Below are positions 1 through 12,952 of a stretch of 64,000 nt of DNA, piece after piece. The number at the start of each line of letters is the position of its first letter. Position 1 is the first letter of the stretch. Below the pieces are notes generated by a model. It searched no databases. It had not been told where the DNA came from and saw only the letters and a program-made list of their open reading frames with translations. The position numbers and the translations under genes are program-made. The DNA is from Ophioderma brevispina (Eukaryota; Echinodermata; Ophiuroidea; Amphilepidida; Ophiodermatidae), in NCBI GenBank assembly GCA_023653785.1, contig JAMKCH010056607.1, positions 115,962-179,961 on the forward strand. Reading direction: 5' to 3'.

Positions 1-1769
1 GCATGGAGTAACAAGGGATAAGCACTTGTTGAAAAGTAAGACCTAGCCTGGCTATCCAATTGGATTGCGGCAGACGAGCTTAGGAAAGGTCTACTCCTAT
101 TTAGGGGGAGACGGGCTTTTTTAATGTTATTTATTTTTGACACTCTTCTCTTCGGCTCTGGTTTGAGTGATAAATTAACAACCTCGGGGCCACCCATCAT
201 AACCCTCCTCGCCCGGGGGGGGGGGCTCTTCTCACACCCTTATTTTGGTTAGGTTTGCCGCCCAGATTCAAAAAAAATGAGGCTCTAGCTGATTTGAGGC
301 CCCAAAAAAGCCGCTCTGGGAACTGAATTTGGAGAATGGCCCTAAAGTGGGGGTCACCGGAATTGAAAAGAGCCTGAAAATGAGGATCTTATGAGCGGCA
401 TATACCTATACAATGTGAGAACGGGGGGGGGGGGGGGTGGGGTTTCTAAAGGCCATGCCCATCCTAACATCAAAACATCAACAAAGCGGCATCAACCTCC
501 GGCGCGACTCGAGTGCTAGTATTTTCACAAAGACTTAACGGTAGAGGGCGGCACTGTTACGCGTATCGGACGGAGACGCTATTAAGGCTATATCTGTACG
601 AAATTTTGAATCAAAAACAAAAAAAAAAAAACAAATGATCGTTATTGGAAATTACACCTGTGTTGCATCGGTATTATCCTAACCTGAACGGATTTTGAAT
701 ACCATCATTATTCCAACATTATAAACGAATGTTTACGAGGATGATTTTTGTAATTGTCGCCGGGACCGGAGGCTGCTGCAGAGAATGCACGTAAGAATTC
801 CATAAATTACTGTTTGGGAATCCCAATCGAGCAGGTCGTGTACCCCCCCCCCCCGCCCGTCGGTTATTTGCTATACAGAGGGCGGACTTCTCTGTTTGTC
901 AATAGATCAGAGGGTGCCATACAAGATGGCATAACCGTATCGGCAGCTCATCTTGTGGATAAATGCAGGGTAAATGCCGACTCTCTGATTGTGTAGTGGC
1001 TCGGCTCCAAATAGCGGCTCGTTATTTTTACTAAAATGCCCCTAAAATGTGGGGTACATGTACAAAATGTCAGTACATTTTCTAATAGGCCTAGATTTAG
1101 TCCCGCAAACAAAACCATCTTTTGTACACTTTAGTCAAACGATGTAGAAGATGTAAAATCTCATTTTTCCGCACGTTGCGCGAGATTTTTTCACTTTGAA
1201 ACATTCTTCTGATGGGGAATTTTTTGTCGCTAGGTATCCACTTCTAAATTTGGTTCTGGGACCCATCGCGGATATCAACCCTTGATCGCCGAGGAACGGG
1301 TGTCATTTGAACGCTCTTTCTACTTTATAATTATTGTAGTCAGAAAGCACACAGTTTTCGTCGGCCAACTTAACCGTTTGGTTTCAGTTTTCCCTTTTTT
1401 GTTTATGTCCTGTATAGTGAATGTTATAGAGATGTTTAACAATATATAGTGGGAAATATTTCTGCATATTTATCCAGGACACTACAGATTTGGAAGGGAC
1501 ATTTATATCCCCTTCCATCCATGTATCTAAACCATTGGACTTGACTGAATACACCTACTAAATTACCTGTGAAAATCAACAAGAATTTGGATAGGAAATT
1601 CAATTTCACAACATTAGGAGTGTCTCCAGAACGGATTATACTTTTTAACTTGACCTAAAGACGACCTTGGACCTCCTTCAACATAAATTATACGAGTGCT
1701 GTTGCTTCCCTTCTGTTACAGAGAGCTAAACAAATCGCAGCAAGTATTAAGGTGGGTGACCCGCTCCAG
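1..1769. other. Non-coding, homopolymer-rich, no gene recognised
   Basis: No exon of a known family could be read here on either strand. The stretch holds long G or C runs (near 219, 421 and 845) and an A-rich run near 620. Open frames are short and run through low-complexity sequence, so they are not supported as genes. Confidence 0.6.
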
Positions 1770-2093
1770 AGATTTTGGCCAGAAATTATCCTCCAGGACC
1801 ATATGGTCCATGACCGTTAATGGTCCTGGAGCATTAGTAATCTGCAGAAATATTCTAAGCAAATTTGAATGCCATGCTCCAGACCATATGGAAAATATGC
1901 TCCTTGAGCAGTATTTGACATAGAATATTTCTCCACTGCTCCAGGAGCATATTTGCCTGCTCCTGGCCATTTGTGTAGTCAAATAGCCGATGCTCCGGAG
2001 CATATCACAAATTCAAATATGCTTCTGGGCCATATTTGATGTAAATATTTGGTCCAGATTTTTTATGGCTCCCGGAGACATAATCAAATGCTC
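1770..2093 (+). repeat. Foldback repeat family F, copy 1
   Basis: This shares a run of similar sequence with 6626-7016 when one copy is reverse-complemented (both begin AGATTTTGG and contain GGTCCTGGAGCATTA followed by an AATCTG.A.AAATATTC block). The interior has about ten spaced near-palindromic motifs of the form TGCTCCAGGAGCA, roughly every 30-40 bases, often followed by TATTTGA. It looks like a non-autonomous DNA element or a satellite-like unit; no coding capacity is seen. Confidence 0.7.
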
Positions 2094-2097
2094 ATAG

Positions 2098-2350
2098 GCA
2101 GCCCGTAACGCATGATTTATATTGGGGGGGGGGGTTGTGCGTGAACTTCGAAAGTAGAACTTTTTTTGAAAAGGAGACCTACGCCCCCCCCCCCCTAAAA
2201 TGTCCTTATTTAGACTCCCTCCACCCCTTGATCATCGTCATCACCAAAAAGTGGACTATTCATGTCGATAATTTCTCTCTAATTTGGACCTTTTTATCAA
2301 AAAAAATTCAGCAAAAGTTGACCTTTTGTGGAATTGGTGGGGGGGGGGGT
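2098..2350. repeat. hAT-like element fragment with poly-G/C tracts
   Basis: It starts CAGCCCGTAACGCA, like the left end of the element at 2573, and shares its internal 'GTCCACTTTT'-type segments in opposite orientation. Long G or C runs lie near 2124, 2187 and 2339. Boundaries are approximate. Confidence 0.45.
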
Positions 2351-2572
2351 GCGGCCGTACCCCCACCCCTATGGTCCTGGATCATAATTTCGGGCCAAAA
2401 TCTCAATAGAATGAGTGACCCGGGCCGACCGACAACCTCGTCCACATTTGGACTTCATTCTCCCAATCAGACGATTCTTGGGAAAATAGAAAGCCTCACC
2501 AGTCCCCACACATTGAGGCCTAACAACAAACAACTGTACCACAATTTATAGACTGCAAGTGTCTCCTAACGG

Positions 2573-2856
2573 CAGCCCTTACGCAGGGGGGGGGGGGGCG
2601 GGGTCGGGTCGCACCCCCCCCCCCCCCAAAAAAAACTCCACAAAAGTGGGAAAAAAGGTCCACTTTTTTCTTGAATATTTGCATAAAAATGTCCAACTTT
2701 CGAGAAATTTTGACAGAAAGTCCACTTTTTTGTGATGAGATGTTCAAAAAGTAAAAAAAGGGTCATTTTAGGGGGATTACTCCAAATGTCCACTTTTCGA
2801 AGTCCCCGCACCCCCCCCCCGCACCCCCAAAAAAAACACTCCTGCGTACGGCCCTG
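2573..2856. mobile_element. Non-autonomous hAT-like element (MITE)
   Basis: The left end CAGCCCTTACGCAGG and the right end CCTGCGTACGGCCCTG are imperfect inverted repeats. Both are followed inward by long G or C runs. CTAACGGC overlaps the left edge and CTAAAGGC follows the right edge, an 8-bp near-duplication offset by one base. TIRs of the CAGGG type with 8-bp duplications are typical of hAT transposons. There is no transposase, so the element is non-autonomous. Confidence 0.6.
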
Positions 2857-5519
2857 CTAAAGGCCAACACAAAACTACTTGGTTTTTATTTGTAAAAGTT
2901 TTAGTTTCCTGAATTCATATACAGACACACCAAGGCACGCCAATGGGAAGAGAATGGCACCCACCTCGGTGGCTTGTCTGTGTTTTTGTTTTTGTTTTTT
3001 CTTTATTGCTGAGCTTGAACAGATACTTGCGCAGGGTGGTGTCTATAGGCGAGTGTGTATGGCGAATTGTGCTTTGGCGAGTTGTGGAGTCCGAGTTGTA
3101 GAGCGAGTTGTGGGGCAAGTTGTAGAGCGCGAGTTTGTGTAGAGTGAGTTGGGTGAGTTGTATATATTGTTGTTGCTGTTAAAAACTTGGGCTACTTAGA
3201 TAATCCCTTGCCTCAGCATGCAGCACCTTGTCATCCCATCGTATCCATGGAGTTTGATGTCCGGATAAAAGAAAGCACACTCTCCTCTTGAGCTCAATCC
3301 AGAGGAGAGTTCCTTCTTTCATAGACAACATTACTTCTTTCACAGTACCACATCCGATCACTCTCGCCAAAAGTCAATGTAGGGTTGGCTCAAGCCTTGA
3401 GATTAGAATCAGCTCAAGGCACTAGCACCCACAAAAAGAAGACTGCCAATGCCATCAATGTTTAAATAATTCTCTGAAAGTGCTCATACTCTGGTCATAA
3501 ATTATAATATTAATTTATTTATTTAATATTTATATCTGTTTGACAATCCGTAAAGTTTTCTCTGGCATTTTTTCAAGCCACTTCACTTCATCACTTTAGC
3601 AGATCGGGGGGCCCACTCACAACACATTGTCATTTGCTGCGCAAGCAGCCAGGCACTCATGTCTTGAAAACATGAATAAACAAAACTGTGTGTTGAAGGA
3701 ATATTTCATTGGTAGAACACGAGCGTTGTGTCACCTTCGGAGCCTAATTTTATCCGTTTTAAGATACTGGCATCCTGAATACAATATCTCCCTCCTGTTG
3801 AATGTGACTTAGTAGGGAAAATTCACCTTCATGCGTTCTCTTTGGCTAGAATAGTGTGTTTGAGGTCTCTGGGCTTTGGACCAGACTTTGGGCGGGTTAA
3901 ACCCTGGTTTTGTGAGTGCTCAACATTCACCTTCCCGCAGCAGTCCATATGAAAGGTAGACCAACATGTTCCTCATCTACATCTTTTATTATTCCGGGTG
4001 ATGCATTTCCTTTGTTCTTGATAGATTCATGCTTTGATCAGGCTTTTGGTCTTTTGTTTGTACCCAGACCGGCTCTAAGACCTATAGCCCTTTCATTTAA
4101 GCATTACATTCTGTTCTTCGTGCCATTCTTTTATACCTTCCTCTGGCTTTCGTCTTTCTACTTTCCCATGCATTCTGTAGTGTCTGTGTACTTAGAGTAC
4201 TTGTTTAGATGTACTTAGTTACTTGCATACATTTGCTGATGTGGGTTTATGCCTTTTCAAGTTTGCAGGCCATATTTTTTTGCCTGGTACAGAGCGCTGG
4301 TTGTCGTACATTCTGGCTTATACCTGCGCACTGCTTCAGGTATTTGGTGTAAGTAGCTTCCCGACTTTCACCGTAGGATTGGAATTATAGATGGTGAACT
4401 CCGACGTCAATTTGTTCCAATAGCATTATTTGTATACATAGCTTCATAAGCCACCTCATTGACTGAATTGGTTGTTTTAAGCATTACTAAATCAGCTTTG
4501 TGCCTACATGTATCTGATGTTATTGTCCTTCAATGTCGAGATAATCGACCTTCCCGAGGAACCGCATGGGTTGACTGTGGCTATAAGCAATCTGCTGTCC
4601 GTCATTTCTAGGCCGGGATCGTATCCACATATTGGCGTTTTGTGTCCTTGTTGCTTTGTTCTGCTGTGGGGGACAAACCACTTCATGGCATGAGACTTGC
4701 ATTTCTTGGTTTGGCTTTCCTCATGGTCCATGTCCCACTTGAGGAAGATGTTCACTGTAATTTACACATTCTTGCACTTTCTTCTGGACTCCCTATCTAC
4801 GAGGATCAAGGTCAATCTGCGTATGCTTTGGGCAGATGATATGATTCATGTCCAACTCATGAGTACTCAAGGTGTTTTGGACTCTTTGTAGTTGCACTTT
4901 CTGTCACTGTTGACATTTTTGAAAACGTTTTGTATTCAAAGGTGGATATGAAATGCGAAGAACATGACTTCTCCGAATGCCAACCCTAAACGAGTGTTTC
5001 AACCGACTAAAAAACATACCCTAAACCGCAGTGTGTGGTCTGTGGTTGTGGCGACCAGAAACAAGGCTTTTTTTCAGTTTTTGCACCCTAAACATGTAAG
5101 CACTGCATTGTGCTGATAAAATAACCCTTATTAATCTGGGCGTTGCTCATGTGGCTTTACTTCAAAATTCCGAAGGAAGACTACATATTTTTGATAATTT
5201 TTTATCTCGCCGCGTGACATCACCATTCCAGGTTCGAAAAACCCAACCCTTTTTCCATATTTTGCTGTGTTTTGACACCCTAATCGATGTACGCGCGTAC
5301 ACCTCGCCTGTTGGAAAAAGATACCCTTTTTCACCGTTTGCTTGTTCACTACCGCATCATATCCACCTTTGAATACCATTGGCTTCCTCCCACGGGGCCC
5401 ACGGTCCCTGTTCATTCACCACTGAGGTCACCGTATCCGTTTAGTTCAGACCAATTGGAGCAAATCACCAGCTGAGGACAACTTACAAATTATTCCCCCT
5501 CTGCTGGCGGGACAACTTT
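2857..5519. other. Intergenic, no gene recognised
   Basis: I see scattered short open frames, the longest about 100 codons near 3916-4218 on the plus strand, but no family motif, no convincing exon borders and no clear repeat ends. Part of it may be a decayed mobile element; that is a guess. Confidence 0.5.
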
Positions 5520-6015
5520 GGAAATTTTTGCCCCTCTGGTAACTGACTAGTAAACTATACTGTAAATGTTCCGCTCAGAAATTTCTATGTGTCGCAACGA
5601 GTATTTTGTATTATGAATCATTTTAGAATAATTAATATCGGAGATCTCCGATAATAATTCCAACGGATGCTGGAAACGGCCCTTCCAATATGAAATAGCC
5701 GGAAATACGCCATGTACAGGTGTTTACGCTTATCCATTAGTTTGTTTTATTTGTTCAGGCAAGTCAATTAAAAGTCATTTTCTTGAGGTGGGCCCTATTC
5801 ATCATGACTAACTAAACCTCAGGCATTTCCAGCTCGGCCGTTAAGTACAATCTTGGGATCCCACTTCTATTACCAAAACCGTTGTTTTATGATAAATACC
5901 CATTTTTGAGCAATTCCTTGTTCCAAGTTAAAGTTAGTTTCTAGCCCATTACCACTAAACTTTGCAAATATCAAATTTTTTTAAAATTGTGGGTGCTCTC
6001 CAAATAATGTGGCTG
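5520..6015 (+). mobile_element. Degenerate copy of the TTAA MITE at 12.0-12.6 kb
   Basis: The order of blocks matches 12095-12540 almost throughout: GGTAACTG.CTAGTAAACTATAC, TCTATGTGTCGCAA, AATAATTAATATCGG, CCTTCCAATATGAAATAGCC, TTAAGTACAATCT and ATTTTATGATAAATAC. The outer inverted repeats are eroded, although a relic of the right end (GGGTGCTCTCCAAATAATG) remains. Confidence 0.75.
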
Positions 6016-6625
6016 GTTATTACTTATAACAGTAAACCCAAAATTTTGACCAGAAAATCCTGAAAGATATTAATAAGCGATCATGTTTCTCTTATTCCAA
6101 ACCATTAGAGCTGATGAATAACTCCACTATAAGGTGGTTTATGTTTTTTACATATTCCTAATCATGAAATCATGGATGAGGTCATATGTGGGTCATGGAA
6201 ACACCCTATGCCAAACCCTAGCAAAGGCACCCAATCGGTTTGTGGTGCACTCATATGCTGTAATATTCGTTTGCTTCATTTGGTTAGTTTTACTCTGTTT
6301 TAAATGGGCAGCTTGACTCTCACTATGAGCTAGTAAAATTTTCAATTCCTTGGCACAGTTCAGTAGCTTTTTATTAACCAATGCATTTAGAAAATACACC
6401 CCCTGTTTTTTTGGGTATGATATATTATACCCAGATAACAACCAGGTCAGTTCATCAGGTCAATATATGTACCAGGACAAAAATCCCACTGAGACCGTGT
6501 CCTGTGGTAGATTAGCTTATTTGTAACTCATATCTGTCCTGGGCTTGACTGCCATTGTCCCCCTGCCTTCATGAGATCTCTTTACTGCCTGCATCTAATT
6601 GTTTAAGAGCAGATTTCTAGCGTCT

Positions 6626-7016
6626 ATAAAAGATTTTGGCCCAAAAGTATGGTTCCAGACCTTTAAGTAATCTGAGAGATATGGTTCTAAAAGTCAAATT
6701 TTGAATGCACATGGTCCGGACCAATTGGCAAATATACTCCGTAGGGGCATATTTGAACTAGAATATTTCCCTACTCTCTACTTCTCCCAGGAATTTGTCA
6801 TTGCTCCTGGAATTTGTGTATTAAAAAATGCTCCAGGGGCATATTCAATCAATTCCAAATATGCTCCCTGGAGCATATTTGACGTAAAATTTGATTAGAT
6901 TATTTATGCTCCTGGAGATATTTGACTTCGAATATTTTTCCAGATTATTTAATGCTCCAGGACCATGTTCCTGCACAAATGGTCCTTGAGTCTAATTTTG
7001 GACCAAAATCTTATAG
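6626..7016 (-). mobile_element. Foldback repeat family F, copy 2, with terminal inverted repeats
   Basis: The left end TATAAAAGATTTTGGCCCAAAA and the right end TTTTGGACCAAAATCTTATA are inverted repeats. The interior repeats short palindromes such as ATGCTCCTGGAG and TGCTCCCTGGAGCATATTTGA. It is the inverted counterpart of copy 1 at 1770-2093. No coding sequence is present, which fits a MITE-like foldback element. Confidence 0.7.
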
Positions 7017-7239
7017 AACTATGATGTTTAAGACCTAAAACGATCTTTTCTTTTAATGTTAACGGTACTTCATATCAATGTAGAAGCTATCAGTGAAATT
7101 AGTAATCTCCAAATACAACTCATATACTTTTAATTTACATTAAATCAGTCCAGAATCATTCAGGCCATATGTACATGAATTTATAATTGCCATCCCAACT
7201 TAATGAACTAGGTGAATTTTATGACACAGGTGCACAATA

Positions 7240-9560
7240 AACACACATGGTATTTTGATTTTTTCTACACACGGTATAGAAAATAGCAGACACTAAATAT
7301 CTCAATCCTGGACCTGTTCCTTTTTATGGATTTATATGCATCATACATATAAAGCTCACATTTATATCTAGATATACATTTCATTTCTGAGATGTAACAG
7401 AGAAAACATGTCCCTCCCCATATCAAAATTACAAAACTTTTTTTAATATCAAAAATCATGACAGCTGATTTATTGGATATGTGAATTAAAAATGAAATCG
7501 ACTATAAAAACAAGATATTAATAGGAGCAATTCAAAACCAACATCCCTGGTCATCATCTTGACTTACAAGTAAAAAATACATACCTCTAAATTACAATTA
7601 CAATATTTATTCAATAGTATTGATAAACCTACTGTGGATGATTGATCAAATAATGCATAACATACAATTTTTTCTTAGTGTATCCACCATCATGTACTGG
7701 CTTGTGGTGGTGTCAGGAAAATTTGTTAATGCTGAGTGAGCTATCCAGGTCCGAGTTGTCTCTTTATATGGACGCTCCTAATATGGCCCGCTTTGAGCCT
7801 GGGGCAGATTGGGAACCGTCAGGAGTTTTCACCCGAATTTGACACTGGCCGTCGATGTACCCGTCAGATGTGACTCTCTGTAACACGGACCCTGGCTTTA
7901 ACGTCCCCTACCCCTCCGAGGGATGGGATGCTTTCATGATTCCTTTGCCCAATTCCAAGTGACCATGAAGAGAGTGGTACTTCTGTTTATTTAAGCAGTA
8001 GCTGGTATACAGAGCAAATCCAGAATTTGAGTACCCAAATAAATCCCAGCAAGCGAACCCCCCCCCCCCCTGGATTTTCGAAAACCCGTAATTTTTTGGT
8101 ACATTTCACCACAGGAAAGCACCCTAACCGCTAGGCCACACTCTCCCCTCTCCCACTGTAAAAGCCCTGATTCCAGGAATCCATATACAGCCAAATTTTA
8201 ACTACACTTTCAGTTTGTAGAAAATCCATTTTTTTTTTGTTTCATACGAAAATATATTCTCGTGCATTTGGGCATGAATTGGGTGGTTTTGTGAAACACC
8301 GAATGTAAAATAGTACCGGGTTACATTTTAAACTGCTAAATCTAAAGAGGTGTATAATCGTATGCCGGTGTTTACATTTTCTGTCGTGCATCATGAACGA
8401 ACTCCAATTAAAAAAAGGGAGCTTTCTCACTTTTTATTATTAAAAAACAAAAAATGTAGAATGATGTCCTTGCATGACTTTTTTTATGAATGTACTTAAA
8501 TTATATAAAAAAAATTAACAGAACTCTCCTGAAACTAATGAGCTGAACAGTTTATCTTTGAATGGATGGGTATTATGAAGTAAATTGCTCCTCAAGAAAG
8601 CAAATTTTTCACCAAAATTGAATTACGGGAAAATTTATCTTTGGATAAAAAAAAATTGGCCAAATGTCAATTAAGCCTTCAAAGTGCACAAACGGCCATT
8701 TCTCAATGTAGTTATCACCAGCTACCACCGAGTAGACCTGGAATTGTCCTACCCACTATACGTACCCTCGCTGGCCAGGATGTTGTTATTTTGCCGCATA
8801 GAAACCGATAGTGGTCACACGCAGCTGGTCCTATACTGTCGAGGAAGTAAGCATACTTTACACCCGGCTCTCAGCACGGCGGTATTAAAAAAATTTCATG
8901 CCAATTTTAAAGATATTTTTTGGCATATAGTTGCCTTTTTTATTAAGAGTGCATGAATATGGGAGTTTTGATGATGGCCCATTTTGCATTTCGTATGATT
9001 TCCTGAAAAAAAGATAAAAAAATGCTAAACATAGAACAAGTGACGTGCCCTTATTCGTCACTATTCAACTGGCCTCATAGTATAATGTATCTATGTGGTA
9101 GCTGTGAGTCTACTCCGTTATTGTCTACGCCATATCAACCTTTTCTCCACCTTGTGGGCCCAACTACAAGGTAGCCATTGGGGTAGGCATTGCAGAGTAG
9201 CCACATCACTATATACATAATACACTGTACTTTGCAGCCTGTCCTTGCAGCTACGCCGTGCAACTAGCCCAGTGTTTACTTTGGGCAGTAGCTGCCGCGT
9301 AGACATAGGTAGTAAGCTGCCCGGTATAAGCTTACCATGCGAGTAAGAAACGGCCAAGTAACCCGAATTGGAAATTAAATGTGTAATTTCCCCCTATTTT
9401 TCTTGGAAATCACATATTTTATGTTCATTGCAGTGTTAAATGATCTTATTTCCTCCCCCCGAATACTCAAGGCTCTTTGACATGGAGAGCTTTCAGGAGA
9501 GCATACCTTTTTTAAAAGATAAGTCCTCTGAGATAACATAGATTTCTCCCTTAGGAGATA
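7240..9560 (+). repeat. 2.3-kb tandem duplication, unit 1
   Basis: Sequence from the ATTTTGATTTT..CTACACA..GTATAGAAAATA block to the ACATAGATTTCTCCCTTAG block recurs in the same order directly downstream (9561-11835). The units differ by many 1-3 base indels and substitutions. Each includes a reverse-oriented SINE. No protein-coding exon was recognised inside. Confidence 0.85.
7672..8152 (-). mobile_element. tRNA-derived SINE family A (reverse), copy in unit 1
   Basis: It is the reverse complement of the SINE at 42724-43205. The tRNA-related head lies near 8040-8150 (the CCGCTAGGCCACACTCT block is the A-box side), and the body contains the strand complement of the GGAGGGG..GTTAAAG..GGTCC region. 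The copy is damaged: the B-box side is broken by a C homopolymer near 8060. Confidence 0.8.
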
Positions 9561-11835
9561 CACATGTGGGATTTTGATTTTCTACACACTGTATAGAAAA
9601 TACAGACACTAAATATCTCAATCCTGGACCTGTTCCTTTATGGATTTTATATGCATAATATGCATATAGCTCACATTTATATGCTAGATATACATTTTCA
9701 ATTTCTGAGATGTACAGAGAAAACATGTCTCACATATCAAAATTACAAAACTTTTTTAATATCAAAAATAATACACTGTTATTGATAATGTGAATTAAAT
9801 GAAATCGAATATAAAAACAAGATATTAATAGGAGCAATTCAAAACCAACATCACTGGTCATCTTGACTTACAAGTAAAAAATACATACCTCTAATATTAC
9901 AATTACAATAATTCTATTCAATAGTATTGATAAACCTACTGTGTGATTGATCAAATGCATAACATACAATTTCTTCTTAGTGTATCCACAAGTCATTGGT
10001 AATGGCTTGTGGTGGTGTCAGGATTTATTCAACTGAGTGAGCTGATCCAGGGCCGAGTGTATCTATGATATGGACGCTCCTAACATGGCCCGCTTGAGGC
10101 TGGGGCAGATTGGGAACAGTCAGGAGTTTCACCCTACTCTAATTTGACACTGGCTGCGATGTACACGTACAGATGTGACTCTCTGTACACGGGACCGATG
10201 GCTTAACGTCCCCTCCGAGGATGGGATGCTTTCATGATTCATTTGCCCAATTCCAAGTGAACCATGGAAGAGAGTGGTATTCTGTATTTAATCAATAGCT
10301 GGTATACAGATCAAATCCAGAATTGAGTACCCAAATAAATCCAAGTGACCCCCACCGGGATTCGAACCCGGGAATTTTTGGTAAATTTGCACCACAGGAA
10401 AGCACCCGAACCGCTAGGCCACACTCTCCCACTGTAAAGCCCTGATTCCAGGAATCCATATACAGCCAAATTTAACTACACTCTTCAGTTTGTGAGAAAA
10501 TCATTTTTTTGTTCAATAACGTAAATATATTTCCGTTGCCATGTTGGGCAGAAATTGGGTGGTTTTGTGAAACACCGAATGTAAAATAGTACCGTTTACA
10601 TTTTATAACTGCTAAATACGAAAGATGTATAATCGTATGCCGGTGTTTACATTTTCTGTCGTGCATAATGAAACGAACGGCCAATTAACAAAAGGGAGCT
10701 TTCTCACTTTTTTATTATTAAAAAAACAAAAAATGGTTAGAATGAATGTCTTGCATGACTTTTTTTATGAATATGTACTTAAATTATATAAAAAAATTAC
10801 AGAACTCTCTTGAAGACTGATGAGCTGAACAAGTTTATCCTTTGATGGATAGGTATTTATGAAGTAATTGCTCCTCAAAAATGCAAATTTCACCAAAATT
10901 TAACAGGGAAAATTTATCTTTTGGTAAAAAAAAAATTGCCAAATGTCAATTAAGCCTTCAAAGTGCACGGCCAATTTCTTCATGGTAGTTATCACACAGC
11001 TACCACCGAGTAGACATGGATTACCTACCCACTAGACGTACACTCGCTGGCCAGGATTTTGTTTATTTTTGCCGCATAGACGGATAGTGTACACACAGCA
11101 GCTGTCTATACTGTCGAGGAGTAGCTACACTGTTACACCGGCTCTCAGCACGCGCGGTATTTTTCATGGCCAATTTTTAAAGATATTTTTGGCATATATT
11201 TGCATTTTTTATTAAGAGTGCATGAATATGGGAGTTTTGATGATGCCCAATTTGCATTTCGTAATGATTTTCCTAAAAAAAAAGATAAAAAATGCTAAAC
11301 AGAGAACAAGTGTACAGTGCCCTTATTTCGTTCCACTATCAAAATGGCATCATAGTATAGGTAGCTATGTGGTAGCTGTGAGTCTACTCCGGTATTGTCT
11401 ATACCATATCCACCTTTTCTCCACCTTGTGGGCCAACTACAAGGTAGCCATTGGGGTAGGTACAACAGAGTAGCCACATCACTATATACATAATAACTCT
11501 GTACTTTGCAAGCCCTGTCTTGCAGCTACTGCCTCGCAACTAGCCCAGTGTTTACTTTGCAGTAGCTGCCGCAGTAGACATGGTGTAGCTGCCGTATAAG
11601 CTACCATGCGAGTAAGAAAACGGCCAAGTAACCCAGAAATTGGAAATATAATGTGTAATTTCCCTATTTTTCTTGGAAGATCACATTTTGATGTTCATTG
11701 CAGTGGTAAATGATCTTATTTCTCCCCCGAATACTCAAGGCTTAATTTGACATGGAGAGCTTTCAGGAGAGCACTACCTTTTTAAAAGATGAAGTCTGAG
11801 ATAACATAGATTTCTCCCTTAGAGATACACATTAG
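9561..11835 (+). repeat. 2.3-kb tandem duplication, unit 2
   Basis: Direct repeat of 7240-9560, collinear along its whole length (for example the TATAAAAACAAGATATTAAT block at 7505 and 9811, and the GTGGTAGCTGTGAGTCTACTCC block at about 9095 and 11370). Unit 2 ends at GAGATACACAT, the same sequence that joins unit 1 to unit 2. That is the expected junction of a tandem duplication. Confidence 0.85.
9972..10431 (-). mobile_element. tRNA-derived SINE family A (reverse), copy in unit 2
   Basis: Better preserved than the unit 1 copy. On the minus strand the head reads GTGGCCTAGCGGTTCGGGTG (A-box region) and CCGGGTTCGAATCCCGG (B-box region with its flanking stem). The body runs to the TGGCTTGTGGTGGTGTCAGGA block near 10000-10022. 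Its position inside the duplication shows the SINE was present before the 2.3-kb duplication. Confidence 0.85.
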
Positions 11836-12018
11836 GCTCACCTTCTTGAAGTATTGTTGAGTAACATTATCTCAACATGGAGATGCTGTTACACAACATC
11901 TAATGGCTGCCAGTAAGAAGTGAATAACCCTTGACAAATGCATTAGATATATGTATTGATGAATGGGCCGTACCTTGTCCTCAACAATACTCAAAGAGCT
12001 TGCAGCCTAATGTGCCTC

Positions 12019-12562
12019 TTAAAGCAATATTAGCACATTTTTTGGAAGAGCGCCCCCAATTTTTCAAAAAAATTGAGATTTTTACACGGTTGCATTGGTA
12101 ACTGGCTAGTAAACTATACCAGTGAATGGTTAAGCTCTACAATGTCTATGTGTCGCAAACGAAGGAATTTTGTAACTAGAATAATTAATATCGGGATCCC
12201 CGATAATAATTCAACGGCTGCTTGAAATGGCCTTCCAATATGAAATAGCCGAGAAATAGGGCCATGTACGTATCTACGCTCATCTATTAGTTGTTTTATT
12301 GGTTCAGGTAAGTCAAGTTAGAGGTCATTTTCTTGAAGTGGCACTATTTCATAATGGACTTAGTATTTCCAGCTCTGCCGTTAAGTACAATCTAGGATCC
12401 CAATTCTAATTACAAAAAATCACTCATTTTATGATAAATACGCATTTTTAGCATTCTCGTTCGCAGGTGTAGTTTTCTAGACAATTACCAACATAGCTGT
12501 GCAAAAATATCAATTTTGAAAATTGGGGGCGCTCTTCAAAAAATGGGCTAATATTGCTTTAA
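12019..12562. mobile_element. MITE with ~45-bp TIRs and TTAA target duplications
   Basis: The left end TTAAAGCAATATTAGCAC continues through a GGAAGAGCGCCCCCAATTTTT block. The right end is its inverted complement (AAATTGGGGGCGCTCTTC ... GCTAATATTGCTTTAA). TTAA flanks both sides. TTAA target duplications are typical of piggyBac and Kolobok superfamilies. No transposase is present. A degenerate relative lies at 5520-6015. Confidence 0.85.
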
Positions 12563-12952
12563 ATATCTGAAGACCATTTAGGATACATATTTGTACACTA
12601 TATTAAAATGGACTGGATTAAACTATTCTGGGACATGTTTGGTACTAATTTTGACCACAGAAATTCAACAATCCTGGGTTTGAAAATACTCTATGTTTGT
12701 AATTTGTACATCTTTACTATGTACATATGAGATGATATTAAAAAGATTGAAGGAAAAATCAAATACCGATGATGTACTTTTATCAATTTGATGTATATTT
12801 TACACACATGTTTGATATTCACACCTATTTAAATACCATGGGCATGTGATGGTATGTACAATGCTCCATATATCAACTCTCTTGTTAAATATCACCTCTT
12901 GAAAAAATGTTAAGTACTGAACCACATAATATGATACATTATGAATTCACAC

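Noticed and set aside
3916..4218. 100-codon hydrophobic open frame
   Set aside because: Composition is T-rich sequence translated into Phe/Leu; no family recognised and no supporting gene structure.
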